Shown here: in pieces, positions 37,148 through 46,069 of the stretch | How positions within the stretch are numbered: the stretch's first letter is position 1 | How the letters are laid out: every line of letters begins with the position of its first letter | Assembly: GCA_963837805.1 (NCBI GenBank) | Contig: CAWIOU010000024.1 | Location: 186,001-250,000, forward strand | Length of the DNA stretch: 64,000 nucleotides | Reading direction: 5' to 3' | Source: Bog-756 sp963837805 | GTDB taxonomy: Bacteria; Actinomycetota; Acidimicrobiia; Acidimicrobiales; RAAP-2 | The notes under the pieces: model-generated | The model's database searches: none | Told to the model about the DNA's origin: nothing | What the model saw: only the letters and a program-made list of their open reading frames with translations | Made by a program: the position numbers and the translations under genes

Positions 37148-38464
37148 TCAGGTGCCCGGTGTCCCCGGTGGGGCCGCGACCGGTACGGGGTCCAGCAGAT
37201 TCACCTCCTTGCCGAAGCAGATGAAGACCTGGTGGTCCTTTCGCACCACCGGATCGAAGTTGTTCCCCTTCACCTGGACGAATGACGGGCACACCGGAAA
37301 GGTCTGCGTGGTGTGGGCGTTGGTCCAGTCGACGACCGCGGTGATGCCCCCCGAGGTGAAGTCGGTGATGCGGTTGGTCTGGTCGATCACGTTCTGCTGG
37401 GTCGGATGGTCACCGGCGGCCTCGATCCCGGCGGCCAGGAGCGCGGCCGACTGCCATCCCTGCATGGAGAGCTGGTCGGTGACGTGATCAGGCTCGTAGG
37501 TCCTCATGACCGACAGGTAGCGCTCCAGGCCCGGGTAGGCACCGGGAAAGTCGGCGGCGGCGGCGAACGGGACGAACCCGTTGGCGTCCACGTAGACGCC
37601 CTGCATGAGGGAGTTGTACTGATCCAGGAGGGCCTGGTCGTACCCGTTCAGCCACAGCTGATGGATCTTGAGCCCGTACTGCTGGATGGCCCGGGCCAGG
37701 GTGATGTTGTCCGACCCCTCCATGCACGTCACTACGAAGTTCGATCCGCGTTGGCCCATCTGCTGCACCGCTGAGGAGAAGTTCCCCCCGAGGGTGGCGT
37801 CGAAGTCGGCGTAACTGACCTTGATCCCACCTTTGCGCAGGTCGGAGTCCAGGCTCGTGCAGGCCGGGTAGGAGCCGGGGATACCCTGTCCGTAGCTGAT
37901 GAGGGCGACCGATGAGGCGTGTGTCTTCTTCACCAGGTAGGCGACCGGAGGGGCGAGGGCGTGGTAGTCCTGGATCGAACCTCCGGCTGCGAACAGGTTG
38001 CCGGGGCCGGCCCAGTTGCCGCTCACGTTGTAGCCGTAGGTGGGTGTCTTGGTCTCCACGAAGAGGTTCGGGGAGAACCAGAAGGTGGAGATGAAGGCGG
38101 CAAAGGCGTGGTCCTGCTCGATGAGCGTGTGCGACAGCTGGGAGAAGGTGGTCGGGTTACCCCCGTCGTCGAGGTTGTAGGCCAGGACGATCTTCCGGCC
38201 GTTGATGCCACCCGCCTTGTCGAGCATGTCGAAGTAGGCCTGCATGCCCGGGATGAATGTCTCGAAGTCACCGGCACCGACTCCGGTCCGGGTGGCGATG
38301 ACCCCCACATTGATCGCCCCGGGTTGGGATTTCGTGGTGCTCGGCGCCGGTGTTCCGCCGGTGTTGCCCGAGCAGGAGGCGAGCGACGCCGCCGCGGCGA
38401 GGCCGGCGATCACGATCCTGGCCCGCCGGCTCACGCCGGCCGAGCCCGTCACCGGATGCTTCAA
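37148..38464 (-). CDS. ABC-type branched-chain amino-acid-like substrate-binding lipoprotein
   Basis: 438 residues from TTG 38464, which has GGGGGAAGAG upstream; GTG 38500 is a longer alternative without spacing for a ribosome-binding site. The signal ends in a lipobox LASC, so the protein should be lipid-anchored. The mature part follows the Leu/Ile/Val-binding (LivK, periplasmic-binding type I) pattern: GVIATRTGVGAGDFETFIPGM, DKAGGINGRKIVL, and a central GSDNITLARAIQQYGL region. No permease or ATPase gene is adjacent, so it either serves a transporter elsewhere or works as a sensor. Confidence 0.8.
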   Translation of the reverse strand: MKHPVTGSAGVSRRARIVIAGLAAAASLASCSGNTGGTPAPSTTKSQPGAINVGVIATRTGVGAGDFETFIPGMQAYFDMLDKAGGINGRKIVLAYNLDDGGNPTTFSQLSHTLIEQDHAFAAFISTFWFSPNLFVETKTPTYGYNVSGNWAGPGNLFAAGGSIQDYHALAPPVAYLVKKTHASSVALISYGQGIPGSYPACTSLDSDLRKGGIKVSYADFDATLGGNFSSAVQQMGQRGSNFVVTCMEGSDNITLARAIQQYGLKIHQLWLNGYDQALLDQYNSLMQGVYVDANGFVPFAAAADFPGAYPGLERYLSVMRTYEPDHVTDQLSMQGWQSAALLAAGIEAAGDHPTQQNVIDQTNRITDFTSGGITAVVDWTNAHTTQTFPVCPSFVQVKGNNFDPVVRKDHQVFICFGKEVNLLDPVPVAAPPGTPGT

Positions 38465-38555
38465 GCTCTTCCCCCTGACGGTCGGAACTGGGCATTCCAC
38501 CCTCAGGTCAGGCTATCCCCTTGGTTCTACGGTCTGTCGGCAATGCCGTCGCGTA

Positions 38556-38593
38556 CCAAGGTTGTCCTGAGATGTCCCTCAGGACAACCTTGG
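38556..38593. terminator. 15-bp perfect inverted repeat
   Basis: CCAAGGTTGTCCTGA and its complement flank an 8-base loop between two minus-strand genes. It probably terminates the NHL-like gene that ends at 38681, or shields the promoter of the LivK-like gene. Confidence 0.55.
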
Positions 38594-38620
38594 CCTGTGA
38601 GAGGCGAGGCACTCCGGAGC

Positions 38621-38664
38621 ACCATGCGGGAGAAGTCGTCGCGCACGTACCTCTCCCGCATGGT
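38621..38664. terminator. 13-bp perfect inverted repeat
   Basis: ACCATGCGGGAGA at 38621-38633 pairs with 38652-38664 around an 18-base loop, 17 bases past the stop of the minus-strand NHL-like gene. It is the nearest terminator candidate for that gene. Confidence 0.55.
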
Positions 38665-38680
38665 GGCTACCGGTCAGTGG

Positions 38681-39841
38681 TCAGTGATGCGAATGAAACG
38701 GCCCCGGGCCGAACAGCTTGAGCGTGTTGTCGCCGTCATCGACGAACAGCACACCGTGGCCACAGGGAGCGATGGTGATGCCGAACAGGTCGCCCCCCAT
38801 TCCTGCCGGGTCGATCTGCACTGACGCGATCTGGTGGCCGTAGGGCGTGGTCTCGACGATGTTACCGTCCCCACCGTTGGCGCTGAGGACGTCCCCGTTG
38901 GGTGCCAGGACCAGACCAAGCGGCTGGTTGAGGGCGCCGCCCGCGCTGAGGGTGAAGCCTCCATAGCCCACCGGCGTCCACCGCCACAGGGCCGATGGGA
39001 CCACGGCGATGCGGTTGTTGACCGTGTCGGCCACGTAGAGCTGCCCCTGGTTCCCGAGGGCCAGGCCGGTGGGTCCGACCACCAGCGCGGCCGGGTCAGT
39101 GCGCTCGGCGAACCCGTTGGCTACCACCGTCGAACCGACCAACGCCGGGAGGTGGCACGGGTTCAATTTGATGTCGAGCCTGACCACGGTTCCCCCGTAC
39201 ACGGTCTTCGGACTGGCGGCCACGGTGCCGTTCAGGACGTTGGTGATGAAGATCTCGGCGCCACCCCACGTGTTCACCGAGGTCAGGTCCCACGGTCCGT
39301 TTATATTGCCGCCCGACCAGGTCTCCACCGGGGTTCCCCAGTTGTTGAGGACGATCAGGCAACCGGTCTGGGCCGTGTCCGACATCCCGTCCGAGGTGGG
39401 CAGGCTGCCCACCACGACCCAGCCGCCTGGTAGTACGGCGAGCGCCGTAGTCAGACCCACCCCGCCCGGGCATGCGCCGGGCAGCGGCCCGTGGATCTGG
39501 GCGAAGGTGCTGAGCGATCCCCACGGCGAGATCTGCACGATGGTCGTGCCCGTTCCCTGCGAGTTGGCGGCGTTGTTGAAGTTGCTGACCAGGGTGTCAC
39601 CCGCCACCAGCCTCCCGGTGGACTGCGGGACGACGGTGATGCCATAGGGGTTCACGTCCCCGTTGGCCGGGACCGTCGACGCGATGTTGGTCACCTTTGA
39701 GAATTGTGAAAGGTACGACGGCGGGTTGTAGTGCGACGATGCCCCGGCAGCGGCCGGGAATGCGATCGCCGCGGCAATGGTGAGACTGCCGACGATTCCC
39801 ACTCCGGCCAGTATCCGCCGGCGATGGTTTTGATGTCTCAT
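38681..39841 (-). CDS. Secreted NHL-repeat-like beta-propeller protein
   Basis: 386 residues. Signal peptide about 1-34 (ending AAAGASS). Repeated strands of the type NPYGITVVPQ, GPTGLALGNQGQLYVADTVNNRIAVV, NQPLGLVLAPNGDVLSANGGDGNIVE and DLFGITIAPCGHGVLFVDDGDNTLKLF are the NHL/SMP-30-like propeller signature, with about six blades. There is no catalytic motif, and a role in extracellular binding or scaffolding is likely. Tandem 14-bp repeats lie 71-104 bases upstream of its start. Confidence 0.78.
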   Translation of the reverse strand: MRHQNHRRRILAGVGIVGSLTIAAAIAFPAAAGASSHYNPPSYLSQFSKVTNIASTVPANGDVNPYGITVVPQSTGRLVAGDTLVSNFNNAANSQGTGTTIVQISPWGSLSTFAQIHGPLPGACPGGVGLTTALAVLPGGWVVVGSLPTSDGMSDTAQTGCLIVLNNWGTPVETWSGGNINGPWDLTSVNTWGGAEIFITNVLNGTVAASPKTVYGGTVVRLDIKLNPCHLPALVGSTVVANGFAERTDPAALVVGPTGLALGNQGQLYVADTVNNRIAVVPSALWRWTPVGYGGFTLSAGGALNQPLGLVLAPNGDVLSANGGDGNIVETTPYGHQIASVQIDPAGMGGDLFGITIAPCGHGVLFVDDGDNTLKLFGPGPFHSHH

Positions 39842-39911
39842 GATTCGTTCTCCTGCCTAGACGGCCCCCCGACAGTTCTCACTACGTCCGAAGGGTCCTC
39901 CGTGTTCAGCA

Positions 39912-39945
39912 GAATCAGAGATTTCTTGCCGGAATCGGAGATTTC
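39912..39945 (-). promoter_or_regulatory. Tandem 14-bp direct repeats upstream of the NHL-like gene
   Basis: GAATCAGAGATTTC (39912-39925) and GAATCGGAGATTTC (39932-39945) differ at one base and are spaced 20 bp start to start, two helical turns, so a regulator could occupy both on the same DNA face. Each copy is itself a partial dyad (GAA...TTC). Confidence 0.45.
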
Positions 39946-40009
39946 CGCGCCGCCGGTGGCCGTGGCCGTACCGTCAGCGGCCGAACGAGCGCGCGGGCGC
40001 ATGGTCGCA

Positions 40010-41002
40010 CTACCGCATGATGGTGTCGATCTCGCGCAGTTCTTCAGGGATGAATTCGAGGTTGTCGACGGTGCCGATGTTCTGTTCCATCTGGGCCACG
40101 CTGCTGGCCCCGACCAGGGTCGACGTCACCCGGGGATCGCGCAGCGTCCAGGCCAGGGCCAGCTGGGCGATGGTCTGGCCACGCCGCTCGGCGACCTCAC
40201 GGAGGGCGCGCACCTTGCCCAGGGTTTCCTCGGTGAGCTGGGAAGCGTCGAGCGTTCCCGGTTGACTGGCCCGCGAGCCCTTGGGAACCCCGTCGAGGTA
40301 GCGGTCGGTGAGAAGCCCCTGGGCCAAGGGCGAGAAGACGATGCAGCCCACCCCGAGGTCGCCGAGGGTGCTCACCAGTCCGTACTCGGGCCATCGGTTG
40401 AAGAGGGAGTAGGAGGGCTGATGGATGAGGAGCGGCGTCCCCAATTGTGACAGGATCGCCGCCGCGTGGGCACTGTGCTCGGGTGGGTAGGAGGAGATCC
40501 CCACGTAGCGCGCCTTCCCTTGGCGCACGGCGGCGTCGAGCGCTCCCATGGTCTCCTCCAGGGGCGTCTCCGGGTCGAGCCGGTGGGAGTAGAAGATGTC
40601 GACATACTCGAGCCCGAGCCGCTTGAGGCTGGCGTCGAGGCTGCCCAACAGGTACTTGCGCGAGCCTCCGTCGCCATACGGGCCGGGCCACATGTCGTAG
40701 CCGGCCTTGGTCGACACGATCAGCTCGTCGCGGTACGGGGCCAGATCACCGTTCAGAACCTTGCCGGCGTTGGTCTCGGCCGACCCGTAGGGCGGCCCGT
40801 AGTTGTTGGCCAGATCGAAATGGGTGATCCCGAGGTCGAAGGCCCTGGTGAGCATGGTCCGGATCTCGTCCGCGGGGCGGGCGTCGCCGAAGTTCTGCCA
40901 CAGGCCGAGCGAGATCACCGGAAGTTTGAGACCGCTGCGACCGCATCGGCGGTAGGGCATCCGGTCATAGCGGTGTGCGGCTGCGCTGTAGGACATGGGC
41001 AA
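40010..41002 (-). CDS. Aldo/keto reductase (YghZ/GpR-like)
   Basis: 330 residues, TIM-barrel oxidoreductase using NADPH. The catalytic tetrad is recognisable: Asp in THFDLANNYG with the proton-donor Tyr, Lys in IVSTKAGY, and His in FYSHRLD. The GPPYGSAETNAGKVL segment and the MWPGPYGDGGSRKYL loop match the branch containing E. coli YghZ, which reduces L-glyceraldehyde 3-phosphate and methylglyoxal. ATG 41002 is followed by a 15-residue extension before the family start MPYRRCGRSG, so ATG 40960 is an alternative. Confidence 0.88.
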   Translation of the reverse strand: MPMSYSAAAHRYDRMPYRRCGRSGLKLPVISLGLWQNFGDARPADEIRTMLTRAFDLGITHFDLANNYGPPYGSAETNAGKVLNGDLAPYRDELIVSTKAGYDMWPGPYGDGGSRKYLLGSLDASLKRLGLEYVDIFYSHRLDPETPLEETMGALDAAVRQGKARYVGISSYPPEHSAHAAAILSQLGTPLLIHQPSYSLFNRWPEYGLVSTLGDLGVGCIVFSPLAQGLLTDRYLDGVPKGSRASQPGTLDASQLTEETLGKVRALREVAERRGQTIAQLALAWTLRDPRVTSTLVGASSVAQMEQNIGTVDNLEFIPEELREIDTIMR

Positions 41003-41118
41003 AACCTAACGGGGATCGCCCACCTCCGTGCTCGGTCGACCGGACCCAGCCGACGCCAGCCGGCATCGGCGCTCGCCGGGGCCGGTTCTACTACCGTCAC
41101 TCGGGTGGAGGTCCTCTT

Positions 41119-43878
41119 TTGAGACGAAAGGCCCTCGTGGTGGCCGCTCTCGGCCTGGCCGTCCTGAGTGTGAGCAGTTGCGGCACCTCCGGCACCCCGT
41201 CCGGATCGGCCGCTGCGCCCGCCACCGCCCTGGTGCGTGATCCGGCCGGGCTCGTCGATCCCATCGACGGCACGGGAACCGGGCCGGTCAGCCCGGGCTC
41301 GGTCGGTGAGTTCCCCGGTGCCGATCTTCCGTTCGGGATGATCCAGTGGAGCCCGGACACCACACCCAACCGGGCCGGGGCCGGCGGGGGCTATTCGTAC
41401 CGGGACTCGCACATCTCCGGATTCAGCCTGACCCATCTCAGCGGGACCGGCTGCGCCAGCTATGGAGACGTTCCCATTCTCCCCACGGTCGGACCCGTCG
41501 GTGGCTCTCCCGAGCACCAGACCGCTTCGTTCTCCCACTCCAGTGAGCGGATCGCACCCGGCCGCTACGGAGTCACTCTCGACCCGTCGAAGGTGGGCAC
41601 GGAACTGGCGGTGACCACCCGGACCGGGATCTCCCGGTTCACCTTCCCGCCCACCCGCCAGGCCAACGTCCTGCTCAAGGTGGCCGGCAGCGCAAATCCG
41701 GTGAGCGACTCGGGTGTCCACGTGGTCGGGAGGAAGGCGATTGCCGGCCAGGTGACCAGCGGTCAATTCTGCGGGACGGGGACCAACTACACGCTCTACT
41801 TCTACGCCACGTTCAGCCGGCCGTTCGCCGCCGCGGGACGTGGAGCGGATCGACCGTCTCGCCCGGGGTCACCTCGTGCCGGTCCAAGGCGTGCGGCGCC
41901 TTCGTCACCTTCGACACCGAGCACGACCCGGTGGTGACGATGAAGGTGGGCATCTCCTTCGTCAGTGTCGCCAATGCCGCCGACAATCTCCGGGTCGAGG
42001 ACCCCGGATGGTCCCTCGGCCATGTCGAGTCGCAGGCAACGGGCCAGTGGAACCGCATCCTCGGGAGGATCCGGGTCGGTGGTGGCTCTTCCGCCCAGAT
42101 GCGCACCTTCTATACGGCGCTCTATCACTCGCTGCTCGCCCCCAACGTGGTGAGCGACGTCAATGGCCAGTACGCCGGTTCCGACGGGATGGTCCATGCG
42201 TCAACGGGCCGGGCCCAGTACGCCAACTTCTCCGAGTGGGACGTCTACCGTTCGCAGATCGAGCTGGTGTCGCTGCTCGCCCCTCACCAGGCCGGCGACA
42301 TGGTGCAATCGCTGGTCAACGATGCCGAGCAGGGCGGGTGGCTCCCGAAGTGGGCGATTGTTGCCGGTGATGCCTCGCAGATGAACGGTGACTCCGCCGA
42401 TCCGATCATCGCCGCCGCCTACGCCTTCGGGGTCCGCGACTTCGATGTCGGTGCCGCGCTGGCGGCCATGGTCAAAGGAGCCACCCAAACCGAGTCCGGG
42501 CACGGGCTCGAGATCGAGCGGCAGTACCTCGATCAGTACCTCGCTCAGCACTACGTCGACGCCGGGTCGCTCGACCTCACTTCCAGCGACTACTCGATCG
42601 GCGGATCGGTGACCCTCGAGTATGCGATCGACGACTTCTCCATCGCCCAGATGGCGTTGGCCCAGGGAGACCACTCCCTGTACGAGAGCATGATGCAGCG
42701 GGCCCACAACTGGCAGTACCTGTTCAATCCGGCGACCGGCTACGTTCAGGCCCGCAACCCCAACGGGAGCTTCCCCGCCGGTGCCGCGTTCCAGTCCTCG
42801 ATGCTCGAGCCCGGAGGAGAGCTCGGGTTCGAGGAGGGAAATGCCATCCAGTACACCTGGTCGGTGCCTCAGGACCTGGCTGCCTTGTCCGCCCTCATGG
42901 GAGGGGACGCGCAGGCGGTGAAGAAGCTCGACGCATTCCTCACCGTGTTGAACGCCGGGCGGGACCGCCCGTTCGACTGGGCCGGCAACGAGCCGAGCCT
43001 GTGGACGCCGTGGGAGTACGACTACTTCGGCGCGCCGTCGCAGGCCCAGGGAGCGGTCCGGAAGATCGCCGATTCCCTCTATTCCGACACCCCGGCCAAC
43101 GAACCCGGCAACGACGACCTGGGGGCGCTGTCGTCCTGGTACGTCTGGGCCGCGATCGGCCTGTACCCGGTCACTCCCGGTTCGGCCGACCTCGCCCTGG
43201 CCAGTCCCTTGTTCCCCGCTGTCTCCGTCACCCTGCCCGACGGTAGGAAGCTCGTCCTGCACGCGCCGTCGGCATCGGCGTCGACGCCCTACATCCGCTC
43301 CCTGAGCCTCGCCGGGGCACAGGTGGCCAGGGCCACGCCCACCTGTGCATCAGGTGCCGGCGCGCCCCCGACCGGGTCCACCACCTGGGACCAGCCCTGG
43401 CTGCCGTCGTCGATCATCACCACCGGCGGGACGTTGACCTTCGGGCTCTCGTCGACCCCCGATCCCGCGATGGGCTTCCGATCCTGCGCTGAGCCCTCCG
43501 TCGTACGGGGCCGGCCGGCTGCCCGCCGTCGGCTACTCGCTCCCGAGCGGCGGTACCGCGGTCCAGGTGGGCCGAACCAAGACGGTCACCCTCGGAGTCG
43601 CTCCGGCCGAGGACGGATACACGGTTGGCTCCTGGACAGCGAGCGCGAGCTCCGGCGGACTGGCGGTGTCACCGGCCGCGGGATCGTTCAAGGTCGGCAA
43701 TTCGTCCCCGGGGACCGCGGGCGGCGGACTCGCCGGCTGCACCGGGCTCATGCGTCAAACCCAGGCACTCACCATTGGGGCCACGGCACCGGGGTCCTAC
43801 GTCGTCGACATCGATCTGCGGGCCACCGACGGCACCGCCCTGCCACCGGTGGTGCTGGCCGTGCACGTCACGGCGTAG
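41119..43878 (+). CDS. GH92-family alpha-mannosidase lipoprotein (two frameshifts, near 41836 and 43470)
   Basis: About 920 residues from TTG 41119, with GGAGG at 41107-41111. The signal ends in a lipobox-like VSSC, so the enzyme is probably exported and lipid-anchored. GH92 landmarks: DPIDGTG and GEFPGADLPFGMIQWSPDT at the N-terminus, SEWDVYRSQ in the middle, and FDWAGNEPSLWTPW and GNDDLGALSSWYVWAAIGLYP near the end; the latter two carry substrate-binding and general-base residues of these Ca-dependent exo-alpha-mannosidases. The frame shifts twice: at a GGG run around 41836, joining RPFAAAG to TWSGSTVSPG, and near 43470, joining DPAMG to a tail that ends at 43878. That tail (about 115 residues) looks like a beta-sandwich. 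Confidence 0.82.
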
Positions 43879-43916
43879 GCGGGCCGGTCGGTTCCGGTCG
43901 GCCCCTGCCGCTCAGT

Positions 43917-45119
43917 TCAGGCTGCCTTCTCCAGGATGTGCACACCGCAGGCCGAGCCCAGCCCGATCACGTGGGTGAGCCCCACGCGGGCCCCGGGGAT
44001 CTGGCGGTCGCCGGCCTCGCCCCGGAGGTGGGTGGCCACCTCCCACACATTGGCGATGCCAGTGGCGGCGATCGGATGTCCCTTGGACTCGAGCCCGCCC
44101 GAGACGTTGACCGGCGTCGACCCGTCGCGCCAGGTGGCGCCCGAGTTGAAGAAGTCGACGGCCCCGCCGACCTCGCACAACTCCAAGTTGTCGTAGTGCA
44201 CGAGCTCGGCTGTGGCGAAGCAGTCGTGGAGCTCGACCAGATCGAGGTCGGCTGGGCCTACGCCGGCCTGCTCATACGCCTGTCGGGCGGCGTTCCGAGT
44301 CAGGGTGTTCACGTCGGGAAGGATCTGGCACGCCTCCTCGTACGGGTCGGTGGTGAGGATCGAGGCCGAAATCTTCACCGCCCGTTTCTGCTGCTCGAGG
44401 GAGAGCGTCTTGAGCTTCGAACCGCTGACCACGACGGCCGCAGCCGCCCCGTCACAGTTGGCTGAGCACATCGGCCGGGTGTTCGGGTAGGCGATCATCA
44501 CATCGCCCATGATCTCCTCCAGCGTCATCTTCTTCGTATAGGCGGCCAGGGGATTGAGCGTCGAGTGGGAGTGGTTCTTCTCGCTGATCTTGGCGAAGAG
44601 CTCGAAACTGGTGCCCCCGTACTTGTGTCCGTACTCCATCCCGATCTGGGCGAAGACGCCGGGCATGATTTCGGTGCCGATGCGCCCGTCGACCGGCGCC
44701 ACCGCCCCGTACCGGCCCGAAGGGCTGAACGTCCCCGAATCCTCCTTGCGGCTCCCGCCCGACAGGAGTCCGGCGCCGGACAGCTTCTCCACCCCGAAGG
44801 CCAGGCCCATGTCGGCCTCGCCGGCCTTGACCGCCATGCAGGCCACCCGGAGCGCGGTGGCACCGGTGGCACAGGCATTGGCCACGTTGTAGACCGGAAT
44901 ACCGGTCTGGCCCAGCTGCTTCTGGAGCTGCTGTCCGATTCCGGCATTGGCCGCCATCAGGTTGCCGGCGCCGATCACGCCCATATCCTTCATCTCGACG
45001 CCGCCGTCGGCCAAGGCTCCGAGGACGGCTTCGGAGGCCAGGTCGACCAGGTCCAGGTCCGGGTGCTTGCCGAACTTCGTCATGTGGATACCAAGGATCC
45101 ACAGGTCATCGGATGCCAT
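43917..45119 (-). CDS. Thiolase family protein (lipid-transfer/SCP-x-type acetyl-CoA acyltransferase)
   Basis: 400 residues from ATG 45119 (GGGAGG upstream). The nucleophilic Cys lies in NACATGATAL, and the C-terminal ESKGHPIAATG and GSACGVHIL supply the catalytic His and second Cys. ELHDCFATAEL and the overall layout match the SCP-x-type thiolases and their relatives in steroid side-chain degradation. The acyl-CoA-shortening activity is inferred from family. The DUF35 gene just upstream (5 bases apart) is the typical partner of this thiolase group. Confidence 0.87.
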   Translation of the reverse strand: MASDDLWILGIHMTKFGKHPDLDLVDLASEAVLGALADGGVEMKDMGVIGAGNLMAANAGIGQQLQKQLGQTGIPVYNVANACATGATALRVACMAVKAGEADMGLAFGVEKLSGAGLLSGGSRKEDSGTFSPSGRYGAVAPVDGRIGTEIMPGVFAQIGMEYGHKYGGTSFELFAKISEKNHSHSTLNPLAAYTKKMTLEEIMGDVMIAYPNTRPMCSANCDGAAAAVVVSGSKLKTLSLEQQKRAVKISASILTTDPYEEACQILPDVNTLTRNAARQAYEQAGVGPADLDLVELHDCFATAELVHYDNLELCEVGGAVDFFNSGATWRDGSTPVNVSGGLESKGHPIAATGIANVWEVATHLRGEAGDRQIPGARVGLTHVIGLGSACGVHILEKAA

Positions 45120-45124
45120 GCTGC

Positions 45125-45523
45125 TCAACCTCCCAGGGGTTCGAATCCGAACCCGATCGCTTCGGTGCCGTTGTCGTCCGTGCCGACGACCTGCGTGGCC
45201 AACTGGACCTTCATGCCCATGGTGACGTGCTCGGGATCGGGTTCCACGTTGATCAGGTTGGCCCGCACGCTGGTTCCGCCGCAATCGACCAGGGCGGCGA
45301 CGTAGGGAACCGGAACACCGGGCGCCGCGAAGGCCACAATGGTGTAGGCCCTGACCTCACCCTTGGTCGGGATGCTGACCTTCTTGAACTCCGACTTGCC
45401 GCAGCTGGCGCAGGCGTTGCGCCGATCGAAGAAACGGGCGCCACACGCCGTGCACTCATTGGCCGCCAGATGCGGGTCGTCTCCCAGTACCAGGTAGTCG
45501 ACCAGCGGGATTTGCTTGTCCAT
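45125..45523 (-). CDS. DUF35 OB-fold/zinc-ribbon acyl-CoA-associated protein
   Basis: 132 residues. A rubredoxin-like zinc ribbon with Cys24, Cys27, Cys38 and Cys41 (CTAC and CASC knuckles) is followed by an OB fold (VRAYTIVAFAAPGVPVPYVAALVD, then RANLINVEP). Such proteins form complexes with SCP-x-type thiolases, Ltp2-type aldolases or hydroxymethylglutaryl-CoA synthases and help bind the CoA substrate. It lies immediately upstream of the thiolase in the same operon. Confidence 0.88.
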   Translation of the reverse strand: MDKQIPLVDYLVLGDDPHLAANECTACGARFFDRRNACASCGKSEFKKVSIPTKGEVRAYTIVAFAAPGVPVPYVAALVDCGGTSVRANLINVEPDPEHVTMGMKVQLATQVVGTDDNGTEAIGFGFEPLGG

Positions 45524-45593
45524 CGTCCTTCTTCCGTCGGATTGTCAGCATCGAACGTCCTACGCCACCGTAGTGGCAGGGGGAAATAGGGGG

Positions 45594-45992
45594 CTAGTTG
45601 GGCGCCGGGGGAACCGACGGTGGTGCCAGCTGCTCCATGAATTCCAGCCGGATGCCCCCGGGGGCCTCGACGAAGGCGATGCGCCGCCTGCCGAAGGTGC
45701 CCTCGACCACCTCGGGTCCCCAGACCACCTGGTGGCCCTCCAGCTGGGCGTCGAGATCGTCGGTGAACAGCGCCGGATGGAGGAAGCACTCGGCCGGGAG
45801 GTCCACGTCGTCCTCGTAGATGGCCTTGGTGAACAGCGTGATCATCACCGGACCGAGGAAGACGTCGGCTCGCTCCCCGTTCCGCCAGCGCATGCGGTCC
45901 CGTACTTCGGCCCCGGCGGCCTCGTAGTACGCACATGCCTGGTCGAGGTCCCCCACCTTCACCGCCAGATTGGCCAGTCCGGTTACCGGCAC
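45594..45992 (-). CDS. VOC (glyoxalase-like) family protein
   Basis: 132 residues with two beta-alpha-beta-beta-beta modules: GLANLAVKVGDLDQACAYYEAAGAEV and ECFLHPALFTDDLDAQLEG, with FVEAPGGIRLEFME as the last strand carrying the usual C-terminal Glu. The position normally holding the first metal His is Asn or Ala here, so a lyase activity may be altered. It is 70 bases upstream of the DUF35-thiolase pair on the same strand and may be co-transcribed. Confidence 0.75.
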   Translation of the reverse strand: MPVTGLANLAVKVGDLDQACAYYEAAGAEVRDRMRWRNGERADVFLGPVMITLFTKAIYEDDVDLPAECFLHPALFTDDLDAQLEGHQVVWGPEVVEGTFGRRRIAFVEAPGGIRLEFMEQLAPPSVPPAPN

Positions 45993-46069
45993 ATCGTCTC
46001 CTCACTGGTGCTCGTAATCGGGTGAGTCTAACGACGAGAGATTTGGCTCCGGACGGCGGGCGCCGATCC

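Noticed and set aside
43917..45119. Thiolase as an Ltp2-type retro-aldolase
   Set aside because: The DUF35 partner suggested this, but the canonical nucleophilic Cys (NACATG) and the GHP and CG motifs of true thiolases are present.
45128..45152. GGTTCGAATCC motif resembling a tRNA T-loop
   Set aside because: It lies inside the last codons of the DUF35 gene, and no acceptor, D or anticodon stem fits around it.
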